Shown here: positions 49,936-62,050 of the stretch, piece by piece
Layout of the letters: the number at the start of each line of letters is the position of its first letter
Numbering within the stretch: position 1 is the stretch's first letter
DNA from: Hirudo medicinalis
Lineage: Eukaryota > Annelida > Clitellata > Hirudinida > Hirudinidae
Direction: 5' to 3'
DNA: 64,000 nucleotides
Assembly: GCA_011800805.1 (NCBI GenBank)
Contig: MPNW01000451.1
Span: 50,652 to 114,651, forward strand
The notes under the pieces: generated by a model
The model's database searches: none
Told to the model about the DNA's origin: nothing
What the model saw: the letters and a program-made list of their open reading frames with translations, nothing else
Program-made: the position numbers and the translations under genes

Positions 49936-50449
49936 TTTCTTTATCCCTTACGGCCATGACATCATTTCGTCTGCTCCTGGACCGCCCGTGGATCCTAAAC
50001 ATAGCTTTGAATTCCCAGGCCTGATAAATATTATCTTGCATTTCACAATCTCTGTGCAGACTTAATACACTGAGGCCTGTGATCGAAACATGCGAACCTG
50101 TTTCACAATGTCTCGCTTGTTTAGAGTCGGTCCCCGTCAATAGATTAAAAGCTGTATGACTGCGAACATGCGCTGTACGATCCTGTTGCATCAGGGTGTT
50201 TGTAAGGATTATTAAAACAGACGATAAAGCTCTCTCCAGCAGCTACAAGATGTTTTCAAGTCAGGAAAATTTATTTAGTTCTACATCCGGAGAGAGATTA
50301 AATGCTCCTTTGAGGCTCCTTTCATGAGGCCTTGTTACATTTTTGCTTGCGATTTGACGACGACCTAAAAAAAACAAGTAAGGAACAAGTCAGTCGGCAT
50401 TTTATGCTTCCACCGTGCAAAGTTTTCATCAACTTTTGTCGTGGATGTC

Positions 50450-51853
50450 ATGAGCGAGGCGACCCACGTTGGATTATCGATAAGTTCTGAAGGCCTAGTA
50501 TCCTCACCAACTCCATCTCCATCGTCTTCGTTGTCTTCGTCACGAACCCACGAATTTACCGATGCGAACAACGACCAACAGACAGGACGTTTGGACGACG
50601 ACTCAAATTCTGTGCAGGAGGACGACAACGAGGAGGTTTGCGTAGGAAGTTTGGACAAGTTCCTGTCCTTCTCCAACAGACGCATAAAGAAGCTCACATG
50701 GCAGCGTTCTCTTCTCGAGTTGGACAAAAACTTGCAAAGAATCTGCGGCCCTTCCTCGTCTGGATCGGCTGAGCATGTGTCACACAGCCTGTGCAACTCT
50801 CCCGTCGGTTTGTACAAAAAGTTCTCCTTGTCCAGAGCTAACAGCGTAATGAATGGCAGCTCTACGACCAAGAAGAACCTTGCAAAATGGGATTCAGTAG
50901 CTGATGAAGACGAGACATTTGGTGACGTTTTTCCAATCCAGCTATCCAGCACACCTCCAGATAACCCACCCATCCACAAAAGCCCATCCTTCTTAAGAAG
51001 AGCAGACAGCTTATGGGAACCGACGTCAAAGAAGTTCGTCCCCGTCAGGCACATCGAAACACACAGCAAACTTCACAACCAACTCCTGAAAATCACGGGA
51101 GGAGACAAAGCTAAGAACAATCCGTCGTTCCCGGGGATCAATAAAACTGGAATCTCTTCGTCACATCGAGGCCTTAACAAGACACACGTCGAAAACTCAA
51201 AAACCTTCGAATGTTCCTGCATCAGAGGCTGCGTAGCTGAAGTTGAAGGAGTTTTTCAACGAGTTAACGTGGAAGATGTAACCGTTCAACTCGATAAAAA
51301 ATCTCGTGAAATCGAGGTGCGTTGTCGTCAAATATTCGAGAGGTCAGTGGACGTGAAATCCCAGAAGTTCCAAGTGAATGAAAACGTCGACCACAACTGC
51401 CTCTGCCTCCTCACGCAGGATGGAGGACTCAGGATTTGCAAAGGAACGAAGGAAGTAGCTGAAATTAATTACCAAATGTCCACAGGTCACTTCCACCTGC
51501 CAGTCATAAAAGGTGACGAACATCAGAATGGTCAATACGTGATGTCCTTCTACATACCAGATAACCTCAATTTCGAGGACTTGGTAGTCAAAACAGTTGA
51601 CGAGTACCTCCATTTAGATGGACACAAGAGACGATATTCGGCAAACTACGTGAGGAAATATAGGAACCAGGGTTCCTTCTCTTTCGAACCTTCCAACGAG
51701 AAAGATTTGTTGAGAGGTTCACCTGATTCCAGCGAAAACCAGCAGTTCCACGTTGTGCTTCGTCTCCCTGGAAGTGTGGACACGAGGAGCGTCTCATCCT
51801 ACCTGAACCACCACCACCTTCTCATCGTAAAAACCAGCGGACTGCCAAAGTAG
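50450..51853 (+). CDS. Intronless protein with two alpha-crystallin (small heat-shock) like domains
   Basis: One uninterrupted frame of 467 aa from ATG 50450 (in-frame stop at 50366). Residues 1-250 are Ser/Asp-rich and probably disordered, with proline-directed serines. Near 255-330, a first domain has EDVTVQLDKKSREIEVRC followed by a strand ending GGLRICK. Near 358-465, a second has QYVMSFYIPDNLNFEDLVVK, VDEYLHLDGHKRRY, then, after a roughly 20-residue insert, FHVVLRLPGSVDTRSVSSYL and HHHLLIVKTSG. The second pattern matches the alpha-crystallin beta-sandwich (F.V.LDVS.F.PEDI.VK, then LP..VD...V.S.L...GVLTI). The first is weaker. Two such domains in one chain are known in flatworm small heat-shock proteins. 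No C-terminal I-x-I motif is present. AATAAA lies at about 51922. No function is assigned beyond possible chaperone activity. Confidence 0.55.
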   Translation: MSEATHVGLSISSEGLVSSPTPSPSSSLSSSRTHEFTDANNDQQTGRLDDDSNSVQEDDNEEVCVGSLDKFLSFSNRRIKKLTWQRSLLELDKNLQRICGPSSSGSAEHVSHSLCNSPVGLYKKFSLSRANSVMNGSSTTKKNLAKWDSVADEDETFGDVFPIQLSSTPPDNPPIHKSPSFLRRADSLWEPTSKKFVPVRHIETHSKLHNQLLKITGGDKAKNNPSFPGINKTGISSSHRGLNKTHVENSKTFECSCIRGCVAEVEGVFQRVNVEDVTVQLDKKSREIEVRCRQIFERSVDVKSQKFQVNENVDHNCLCLLTQDGGLRICKGTKEVAEINYQMSTGHFHLPVIKGDEHQNGQYVMSFYIPDNLNFEDLVVKTVDEYLHLDGHKRRYSANYVRKYRNQGSFSFEPSNEKDLLRGSPDSSENQQFHVVLRLPGSVDTRSVSSYLNHHHLLIVKTSGLPK

Positions 51854-53619
51854 CTCTTAATGTTCTCGATCCAATAATAATTCATGAAATCTCGTTGGCC
51901 GACGAGTCGTGTACAGCATGAAATAAAAGCCTATTTTCCTGCATAAATATTTGTTTTTTTATTTTCTAGACTTTCAACTTTTGTTTATTGCTATGTATTT
52001 CTCGTGTCGCTGTGATACTAAGGGGCAAAGTTTATACCGTGGACGGATTGAATGTATTTATGTATGCCTCGACTCATGATAACCGAATGATTGTTGAGTC
52101 CTTTGATAACAAATTCGCAAAACAGATTCTTTGTTTCTCATTTTCTGACATTTGAGCGTGAAAAATGTCCTGATGAAAGACGAGGCTTTCGACATACGAT
52201 GTTACACTCGGAACATGAGAAAGTTAGTTGGAAAACAAAAATAAGACAAAAAAAACTTTATTAGCGAGAGTACAAAACAATGCAACATCCCCGGGCTGGT
52301 GATATCGAAAACAGTTGACAAGTGGCCTCTTAAGTCGTTCCTTGGCTTCACATCTGTTTAAGATGCTCGACTTTTAAGTAAACAGATCTGCCCAATTCAA
52401 CGTCGAAGTACGATTAGTCATATGTGGTATGAATCAATTAAATTGATTTATTTCCAACAACCTCGAGATAGTTGTTTAATATTAAAATCGACCATATTGA
52501 AAATTTATTAATTAAATCTATTTTGGAAGCCTCGGAGATTAGGTCGACAACAGTGGACCAAACTTTCTAACGTTATTTCCACTCACTGATAATCTGATAA
52601 CCTGGAACTTTTGTAACCAAGTAGATTGTTTTGAAAACATAGCGATTACGCATTCCTACCTCCTTCTAAGTTCAGTTAACTAATTCTATATGCAATTCAT
52701 GAACAATGTCACAATACATTTATAACGTAAATAAGGAAATGAATGAATAAATGTTATTTTCTGAGCAACAGAGGCGCTCACAATGCAATGGCTCTCGAAT
52801 TCTTGTGAATCTAAGCGATACAATAAGAATACCAATGCAGCACAAATAAAATAGGATATTGTAGACTTAGGCGTGGGTATGACTTTAGTTGTTTAAATTA
52901 TTTACGTTCTTCATTAAACAAGGTGGAGGGGATTATGTCTAAGATATTATTACGAACCATGACGTTTGATCTGAAGATTACTGAAGTTTAGGTTGATTGA
53001 GGGTTATAAACCTTTCAGACGCATTGCCGACATTCATTTTAGCAAGACACTTAACTAGGTGTGGTAGGCTCGATGAAGATAATTAAGATGAAAACATCAA
53101 ACTATTATGATACAAATGCTTTTTGACAAGATCCATATTATGAATAATGTTAATCTATAATGGTTCATAAAAAAGAAATCAAGTGAAAATTCGGATATCG
53201 AAAAGAGCCACTTAACTGATAGCAGGACTCAAAATTTCACTTATAAGAATGAAAAGACGCAAATCATGCAAACTCAACTTGAAACATAATTTTTCTAAGC
53301 TCAAAGATGAAGAAACGAAAGAACCTCGAATGTGAAGTTCATTCAAATTAATCAAAAGATTAACAGTAATTCTAAGTTATTTGTACTTTGATCACTTTTT
53401 ATTCGGAAATAGTTTGTAAACTGGCCGTGTTATTTTATTAAAGCATACATGTTAATACTTATTTGATGTTTATTAAATGTATTATAACACATATTTTATG
53501 GTATTTAAATTGCATTTTGGTGTACATATTTACATTTAGTTTACTTTTTGCTGTTGTGAGCGATTATAGAAGCCGTTCGTTCGTTCTTGCTCTATTGTGA
53601 CTGATATCAAAATAAAATA
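51854..53619. other. Intergenic region upstream of DIS3
   Basis: 1.8 kb, AT-rich, with no supported gene or repeat. It should hold the 3' UTR of the preceding gene and the DIS3 promoter. Confidence 0.5.
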
Positions 53620-56600
53620 ATGAGGCGCCATAAGATTTTCAGTCATAAGACAAAGAGAGGCGGAGTTTTAAAGATTGTACGAGAGCATTATTTGCGAGAC
53701 GATATAGCTTGTGGAGCGGACACATGCACTCCATGTAATGCATTGTTGGCAGAAGATGAGAGTTTTAGTAGACCATCTTTGTTGTCTGTGGCAGAAAGAT
53801 TGATCAACAACAAATTTTTCGTCAAAAATCACTTTATCGTTCCTGATACCAATGTCGTCCTTCATCAGGTATTTGTATGGATCGAAATCAATTAACTGTA
53901 CTAATGTCAAATAATTAGCCAGAATTAAAACTATTTTCTTGAGTTATATTATTTAATATGTAAATAGGTAGTTGCAGAGTTTACACGTTTCCACCGACGT
54001 TGAAGATGCCACAAGATGAATTTTTTAGTAATTTTAAATAAATTTAAAATACTTTTTAGATAGATGTTTTGGAACACTCTTTGATCATCAATGTTATTAT
54101 TCTCCAAACAGTTCTGGAGGAGGTGAGTTTAATTAAGTAAACTTTTAATGTCATTCCTCAAATCAACAATTCGACGTTTTTAAGGTACGCCGTAGAAGTC
54201 CGCCTGCCTACAAAAGATTGAGAGAATGTCTGAGTGATCCAAAGAAAAGATTTTTCGTTTTCATCAATGAATTTCACAAGTAAGTTGATTTTGTTTTAAA
54301 CTAAAAATTGGCCATTAAAATTATTATTTACAAATTAAGAGACACCTACATAGAGAGAGTGGCCAAGGAATCACCGAATGACAGGAACGACAGGGCCATC
54401 AGAGCAGCATGTGCGTGGTATAAGAACCATTTGAAAGGGGAGGTTGATGTTGTTTTGTTGACCAATGACATCGACAACATGAAGAAGGCCAAGGCTGATA
54501 AACTCAATGCACTGACGAGTAAGAATTCTTTGATTATTTTGATAATTACAATTGGTTTAAGTCGATTTTTCTAAAAAAGTTGTTTTTATTCATTGCAGTT
54601 CATGAATACGTCAGGGGCTTGGAAGGATGCGACGATCTGAAAGACAGATTGGCAAATATCGAACAGAAAATGGTGCCTGACTTAACTTAATTAAAAAAAA
54701 ATTAATTGACAAGATTCAATAATAATTTTAATTATAATAATTCCTTCAGGAGATCGATTCGTCGGAGAAGGACCTCTTTCCGGAACATCTTCCGCTTTCC
54801 GAGATCCAACGAGGACTGAAGACCGGAGAGTTGTTGCAAGGAACATTTCAGGCAAGCAGGGAAAATTACTTGGAAGCGACAATCAATGTCCACGATTCAG
54901 AACAACAGGTCAGAAAGATTTTTATTTGTTTACTTGATTATTAAGTATTTATTTAATAGAATGAAGAAATTAGTAGTTTAATGGTCAGTTGAACTTAAAG
55001 TTAGCATTCTGTAAAGATATAATCACAGGGATGTTTTTGAAGGTGTTCATTCAAGGGAGGTTGAACCTTAACAGAGCTGTTCACGAGGATGTTGTGGCCG
55101 TTCGCATGCTGCCCGAGTCGCAGTGGAGTCATCCGAGTTCACTGGTGGTCGATGATGCCGGAGAGAAGCCGGACGACGAAGGGAGCGTCGAGGAGGTTTG
55201 TTGTCAATTGGATTTCTTAAGCAGCGATCAATGTTAGTGGATTGAGCTTATTTTTTATAAGAAGTTGCATGCTAATTTATCTGGAAGCATAACTATTTAT
55301 TATTCACAAAAAAAAGTTAGAATTTTAAAAATTTTCTTGACAGGAGAATCTGATTAAAGACGACAAGAAGCTGAAAATCCCCAGTGGTCAGGTGGTCGGA
55401 ATCATCAAGAGAAATTGGAGGCAGTACTGTGGGATTCTGCAGAAATCCCTTCTCAAAGGGGTTTGTAGCTGTTGATTTGCTAAAACCAACGTGAAGTTGC
55501 AAGCTGATAATGACTCATCTTTATGGCATTTAGATGTCACGACATTTGTTTGTGCCAGCTGAGAGAAGGATTCCCAAGATCAGGATCGAAACCAAGCAAG
55601 CCGATTCATTTGAAAACCAGAGGATCGTCGTAGTCATTGACGGATGGCCCAGGCACTCCAGGTACCCTCAGGTGAGCTGACCAGTGGCTTCATTGTACTC
55701 GTTTAGATTTGTTTTGTCGTTGTTTAATTTCTTGTTTAAATCAGTTTGATGTTGCAACTGATATTTTGTGCTATATTGCAGGGCCATTTTGTGAGAAGGT
55801 TAGGAGAAATTGGAGACAAGAGCACGGAGAATGAAGTCTTACTTCTCGAACACGACATTCCCCACTCCACCTTCTGTGAGGCGGTCCTCTCGTGCTTGCC
55901 TAAATTGCCTTGGATTGTCACGGCCGAGGTACGATTCGAATGCGCTATCGAGCGAGCGTAATTATCGGAGTCGTGTAATTGAATGTAAATTGAGATCTTT
56001 TCTTCAGGACATGGGTTCAAGACTCGACATGAGACACATTTGCATCTGCAGCGTGGATCCGCCCGGTTGCACTGACATCGATGACGCCCTTCATTGCAGA
56101 GTTCTCGACAATGGAAACTTCGAGGTGGTTCATATTTGCCAATATTTTGTGCCATCATTTGTTTAGCTTTATTTGGTTATTTATTTGCAATTGTTGTATA
56201 ACTGCGTTTCAGAATTAAGTTTTGTTTAAAACATTAAATATTGTAACAAATTTCACCTAGGTCGGCGTGCACATAGCTGATGTCTCTCACTTTATAAGAC
56301 CAGGAACTGCTCTCGATAAGGAGGCTGCTCTGAGAGGGACGACGGTTTATCTAATTGATAAAGTAATTAGTTGTCCTTGGAGATAATTCAATCATAAATG
56401 CTGTTGCTAATTAAGGACAATTTACGCAGAGAATTGACATGGTGCCAGAGCTTCTGAGTTCAAATCTCTGTTCGCTCAGAGGAGGAGAGGAAAGGTTGCA
56501 CAAAAGGATAAATTTGAATGTGACAATTATCTTGATGTGGAGCTTAAAATATCTTTCAGGTTTGCATTCAGCGTTCTGTGGGAAATGACGCCAAATGCCG

Positions 56601-58415
56601 ACGTCGTGAGCTGCAAATACACAAAGTCACTCATCAAGTCAAGTGTTGGTTTATTTTACTGTGATGTATTGATCTGCTTTGAGTGACCTTTGGTAATCAT
56701 ATATTGATTTCCATGCAGGCTGCCCTGACATACGCAGAAGCTCAGTTGAAGATTGATGACCCAACCATGCACGACGAGGTTACTTCAAGTCTCAGAAGAC
56801 TCAACTCTCTGGCAAAAATTCTCAAGAAGAGAAGAGTTGACAATGGGTGGGCATCTGTGTTGTTACAGTTGGAACAACCGATGGACAACTTATTCAATAA
56901 TCTCGTTTCAGTGCACTCACTTTGGCGTCACCTGAGATCAGATTCCACATTGACAGCGAGACTCATGATCCAATCGACGTCCAGGCCAAAGAGCTGAGGT
57001 GGTCCACTAACATTCTATGAAATATTAGTAAAACATTAAAACTTAATTATAATGCAGCTATACCAATTATTTGTAGAGAAACAAACTCCATGGTGGAAGA
57101 GTTCATGTTGTTGGCAAACATCTACACGGCCAAGAAAATCTTTGAAGAGTTTCCCACTTGCGCTGTGCTAAGGAGGCACCCTGCCCCACCCATCTCGAAC
57201 TTTGACCCCCTCATAAAAGTTGGAAAGGACAAGGTCACTTATCAGATCAATTCGTCTCTCCAATATTCGCTTTATTTAAGTGATCTATTTGTTCTTCACG
57301 CAGGGATTCACAATTGATGTCACATCTGGAAAGGCCTTTGCCTTGTCTCTCGAAGATGCCGTCATACCTTCCAATCCTTACTTCAACACAATGCTTAGAA
57401 TTTTGGCCACCAGGTGCATGATGCAGGCTGTCTATTTCTGCAGTGGTAATCTGCCAGAGCCTGAGTTTCACCATTATGGGTTGGCCACACCAATCTACAC
57501 TCATTTCACCTCCCCCATTAGACGGTGGTTTACATCTTCACAATGGTTGTCATGACACAACAAATCATTACCTCTTATCCTCCACTCCAGATACCCTGAC
57601 ATTCTTGTGCATCGGTTGCTTGCTATTTGCATCGGAGCAGACGCCTCCTATCCTGAACTACTTGATAAAGTTAAAATTCAGGTAAAAGCACTAACGGCTA
57701 TTTTAATTAAGTTTGATAACTAAATTGAATTCCATGTTTTTCAAAATAGGCTTCTTGCAACAACTTGAATTACAGACATCGCATGGCTCAGTATGCTGGC
57801 AGGGCATCAGTTGCCCTTCACACACAAGTACTCATCACTAACTCCTCAATCCAAACATCGCATGCTCTAATGTGCTCTTGTTTCCTTTGCAGATATTTTT
57901 CAAGAATCGCATCCTTGATGAGGAGGGCTTCGTTCTCTTTGTGAGAAAGAATGCCCTGCAAGTCCTCATTCCAAAATATGGACTCGAGGGAACTGTCTTC
58001 CTTGACCAGGGAGAGAAGAAATTGGGTGAATTCAATGAAGAGGTTGGACCAGCTGTTCTTTATTCCTCTCTATTTATTTATTGCATTATCCTATTTAGCA
58101 ATTTCAGAAGTATGTTTGTTTCTGTTATTCAGGAAAACAGTCAAACATTTGGAGATGTTGTCATCAGAATGTTTGATCCTGTTACTGTTCAAGTCAGCAT
58201 AGATTCTTCCAACATTCAACACCAGAAGCTTGTGTTGAAACTTGTACATCCAAAGGTAATGTAACAAATCACATGACTTATGACATTGAGCTGACTAATT
58301 ATAAATTTGAATCCAGGTTGAGGGATTGAGTGTGCCATCAAAATCTGACGACTCATCGTCTCTGAAAATCGAAGAGCCAGCAGCACAAAAAACGAAAAGA
58401 CAAAGAAAGCAATAG
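53620..58415 (+). CDS. DIS3: Exosome catalytic subunit DIS3/RRP44, 23 exons
   Basis: 3'-5' exoribonuclease and endonuclease of the RNA exosome. Exon starts and ends: 53620-53868, 54060-54122, 54185-54279, 54340-54518, 54599-54672, 54750-54908, 55043-55195, 55344-55460, 55534-55671, 55782-55928, 56008-56124, 56261-56362, 56430-56494, 56560-56644, 56719-56846, 56912-56998, 57077-57233, 57304-57524, 57591-57681, 57750-57827, 57893-58042, 58133-58255, 58317-58415. Phases agree throughout, giving 958 aa, equal to human. Order: N-terminal Cys-rich CR3 (CGADTCTPC), PIN domain ([29 protein letters not shown]), cold-shock domains ([25 protein letters not shown]), RNB domain with the catalytic [11 protein letters not shown] and [12 protein letters not shown], and an S1 domain. 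PIN and RNB acidic residues are intact. The C-terminal tail is basic. Confidence 0.98.
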
Positions 58416-58669
58416 AACTGTCTCAAAAATATTTTTAAAATTAGAATAGTTTAAATTAGTAAAATTAAAAACAGATAAAATTCCTTTGCTGTGTTTTATT
58501 TGCTTTTTGTTCATCGAATAAAATCCACCAAAAATCAACAACAAAAATTTGAACAAATAAAAACCGATAAAACTAAGGATGCAACTAGCATAAAGTTACA
58601 ATTATAGACTTAAAGAAGAGTGACACTGAGTAGTTAAATGGATCAATTAAGACTTAAGTTGGAATGACA
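58416..58669. terminator. Overlapping 3' ends of DIS3 (+) and TCP11 (-)
   Basis: 254 bp separate the two stop codons. The plus-strand AATAAA at 58518-58523 (DIS3) and the minus-strand signal at 58500-58495 (TCP11) are placed so that the transcripts should overlap by tens of bases. Confidence 0.55.
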
Positions 58670-61257
58670 TTAATTGGAATCTTGGATGTCGTCTCCTGAT
58701 GTTGTGTGTTTCCTCATGAGATCCCCTATTATATCACTGTAGATGCTACCAAACACTGCCTGGTTGTGCGAGATTATGTTGGCAAATTGACCTCCAAACT
58801 GCTTCAACTCAATCGCCAGAGAAGCAAATCCTCTGGGCGTGTCGATGTTCTTCAAATTTGGATTAGAGATTATTTGAGACAGGAATGAGCAGAGTCTTTC
58901 TCCTGTCATCATTAGAATTAAAGAAAATTATATCCGAACATAACATAAGCAACAGTGCAAAAACAGTCCTCGAGTGTGGACAGCAACTCACCCATCAACT
59001 TGCAAACAGGATTCGAGGTGGCATTGGGATCCATTATGTTCATCATTTGGTCCCTCAAAAGATTTTCACTGCTTTCAGATATCACTGGTGCATTTTTGCT
59101 CCTCAGCCATCCGTTCAACTCCTTCACCACTTGATCACATAGGGCCAAGGACCTTTCCTTGTACTCACTGCTCAACAGATAAACAAAATCATGTACAAAC
59201 ACAAAAGACTCAAATAAGTGATAAACGTTATGTCAATGATTCTCAAGCATGCAACTTTTTCCTCACAATTCAACTTAATGGTTGTGAAAACAGATGATTT
59301 TAATGAAATACCTCGGAGGAACATTTTGTGTCAAAGTGAAGATTTGAATTTTGAGTTTCTTCTTGAACTCTTCATCCAGCTGACCAGCTGCAGAAGTTGA
59401 AATGGCGAGCACAGACGAGGCAAGAACGAGCAGCCCAAAATTGTTCCTCAGTTCATCCAAGCGGTGACAATCGACCAACAGCGTCTGCAAACAAAGATGG
59501 CAAGGTACACGACTTGCCGAACAATCTACTTACAATTAGAACTTCGGCTTGTTGATTGATGATTAAATTTAAGGCCAACTTCTGCAATGGATCTTCTATC
59601 GTGGCCAGCTATGAGCATCCTTAAATAGGATTCATTCAAAACATCATTTGCTGTGATGTTGCCACCTTCCTTCGGTAATTTCTGATCAGTCGATGATCCT
59701 TCACTGTTAGAGGTGGTGCTCTGTTTGGCCTTTAAACTGGAGAGACTGGATGCCAGCCATAGTTTTGTATTTTGTAGTCCATCAATGCCATTTACTGTAT
59801 CAAAATATATGGTTAAGAATAAGACAAGGCCTTTTGAACTTCTTGTCCTCCAAAATTTAAAATAAATTATAAATAAAAATCAAATGAATAAAATCGCACG
59901 TTGCTGAATCTTCAAAATTTCAAGAAATTTCTTCCTCTCAATTTCCACTGAGTGTTGCTTCAAGTGAGGTTTGATTAGAGAGAGTGTGAAGTTAGCAAGA
60001 TCCAGCTTCATCAGTTCCAGGACTCGAAAAATTTCCCTACAAATAATAATAATGATATTAATAATAATAATAAACAATAATAATAATAATAATGATAATA
60101 AATAATTATGAGACTTTGACAATAACAATAACAACAACAATAATAAAGATAACAAAATGCAATAAATAAAAATGACATAATACAATTTCTGTCCTCTATG
60201 AAAATAGTTTACATTAGGATTTATTCAATTTTTTTCTCCTGATGTCCTTCATCCTAGCATGAGACATTGAACTCAAATAACAAGCAAATAAATAGATGAG
60301 AAAAAAATACAAAGCTTGAAATGTCCACCTGTACAAAGGCACGACCTCGGTGATCGTGTTCAACTTGGCAACATCTTCGTCCCTAACCGGAGCGCACAGT
60401 TTCGCCATGATGTCCACCACAAACCTGGCATACAATCCAAGATCGAAGACAGAATGCCGGAGTTTCTGTTTGATGAGTTCCACGTCGAGAACTTCTTCTA
60501 TCATGTCCTTGATGCTGTGTCGTGTTGGCGGCAACAAATCCAAAAGTTCCTGATAAATGTTTGTAAATTAAAAAGCATCCCAAAATAGGAAATTGTTTAA
60601 TAACAATTACAAACCTGTTTAATTTCCTGAAACAAAACCATGGCTTGGTTATAATTTGGTGGATCCTCATTCAGTTGCTCCTCCAGAACGTCCCAGAAAG
60701 CTTTCTCCACGATGGCTCTCACCCTACCTTCAAGACTAACAATTAAACAACATAAAATTAAATAAATTTAACTTTAAATTTAATTAAAAAATTAGATGGC
60801 ATTAAACATTTTGATTTTGTTACTTGAACTGGAATTTATGACAGGCCTTATAAACTTATATGAATGTTAAGAGTCTTATTAAGCCTTAGAATAATCTAAG
60901 ATAGCATTGTTAAAGACCTGTTTGATTCTGCATTGCTTTTCTCAAGTCTGAAGTTTTCCTCAAGTGCAGCTTCATGAGTAAGAATCATATTCTCTACCTC
61001 TGCCTTCATCCTCAGCATGTCCTCAACAGAAATGCTTTGTGGGGGTGAAACTTTTGCAAAACGAATCAAGCAATCAGTTTCAGTTTGCTAGTCAAATGCT
61101 TACAAATTTCGCAATACATCTTGTAACAATAATAATACAAACATAACAAAACAAAACAATTACTTGGTACATTAGCTCCAAAAATTGAGTACTCATCGGC
61201 GGAGCCACCTGGGTTGACCTCCGCTTTAATATCTTTTGTGGAATTTCCTTCAGCCAT
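58670..61257 (-). CDS. TCP11L1: TCP11 family protein (TCP11-like 1 type), 9 exons
   Basis: Family linked to sperm function (TCP11) with broadly expressed TCP11L1/L2 paralogues. Exons from the 5' end: 61257-61164, 61050-60918, 60723-60615, 60549-60329, 60036-59900, 59794-59580, 59484-59312, 59167-58992, 58902-58670. All phases agree, giving 496 aa (human TCP11L1 509). Family motifs: [14 protein letters not shown] near residue 35, [49 protein letters not shown] (a hallmark) and [18 protein letters not shown] middle segment reads [20 protein letters not shown] followed by VDCHRLDEL, colinear with human. Short Ser/Thr-rich linker in exon 6. It is tail to tail with DIS3 and head to head with the coiled-coil gene. 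Confidence 0.93.
60041..60158. repeat. AAT/AAC-rich low-complexity run in TCP11 intron 4
   Basis: Imperfect AAT, GAT and AAC trinucleotides. It produces Leu/Ser and Asn runs that are not coding. Confidence 0.85.
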
Positions 61258-62050
61258 GTTAACTCAGCGACACCAAATCTTAATACACTTTTAACGACCA
61301 GGCGATCTAACACAGGTTGATTAATGTTTAGTAATAGATCATTTGAATTGAAAGGAGAATCTAACAAAGAGACATTTACTCAGCAATCGATGTAACACAA
61401 AAAATTGTCATTCATATTTGTAAAATAATCCAAACCCAGTTTCCAAGATTAAAGACCAGATCAGCATTTTTATTTATTCGTGGAATTTCATGTTTACATT
61501 AGAACCAAACGGCATTTAATTTGAAATAAACCATCAAACAAATCCTAAACAAATACTAAAGTATTAGCAACAGTAAACAATATTTTATTATTTTAATAAC
61601 CTTTTCAACAAAATTTTAGGAATCCATTTTAAACAAAATATTGCAATTACTAAATCCTCCAATCAATAAACCTTTCAATAAAAAAAATTGATGACTTTAT
61701 TACTCTATAAATCATGGACATTATCAAATGACATATCAATCATTCGGCAGTGACATCATTATTTACAATAAACGGATATTATATATTAAAGGGAATGGAA
61801 TGCCATGACACGTCGCGTAAATAATCTTAAATCTAAATGAAAAATGCAACATTTACAAAATTGTGTCCGCTTCTTTTAGACTTAGTGATTTTGAATTTGC
61901 AACGGTTTTCCACTTGCCATCCCTGCTTTATAAAAAGGATCGAAAAAATCTAGAAATAATCACATAAATTATTAGCAGATTCTTAGTGCTAATTTATAAA
62001 CAGGAGGTGAACGCTTTTTCATCGCTACAATTCAACAATTGCAATTTCAG
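61258..62050. promoter_or_regulatory. Divergent spacer, TCP11 / coiled-coil gene
   Basis: 793 bp of AT-rich DNA between TCP11 (minus) and the first identified exon of the coiled-coil gene (plus). The start codon and first exon of the latter must lie here but could not be fixed. Confidence 0.4.

Larger units (their letters stand above)
42763..50449. other. 7.7 kb gene-poor region downstream of TBX20
   Basis: No convincing gene. It contains two minisatellites, several ATC/CGT microsatellites, a hairpin at 44426-44471, a GC-richer patch near 44200-44600, a 23-bp direct repeat at 45408-45462 and a possible MITE at 48406-48810. It also has a few unassigned open frames. A regulatory domain for TBX20 would be a reasonable guess but is not shown by the sequence. 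Confidence 0.5.

Noticed and set aside
50365..51069. A 234-codon minus-strand open frame
   Set aside because: It is the antisense of the low-complexity, Ser/Asp-rich head of the plus-strand gene; it has no splice sites or recognisable domain.
56683..56997. Plus-strand 104-codon frame reading through a DIS3 intron
   Set aside because: It merges exon 15 with intron sequence; the splice at 56846/56912 restores the conserved DIS3 sequence.
59521..59640. An apparent frameshift in TCP11 near 59.58 kb
   Set aside because: Using the donor after GCAGAA (59580) gives [15 protein letters not shown], which aligns colinearly with human TCP11L1 without any frameshift.
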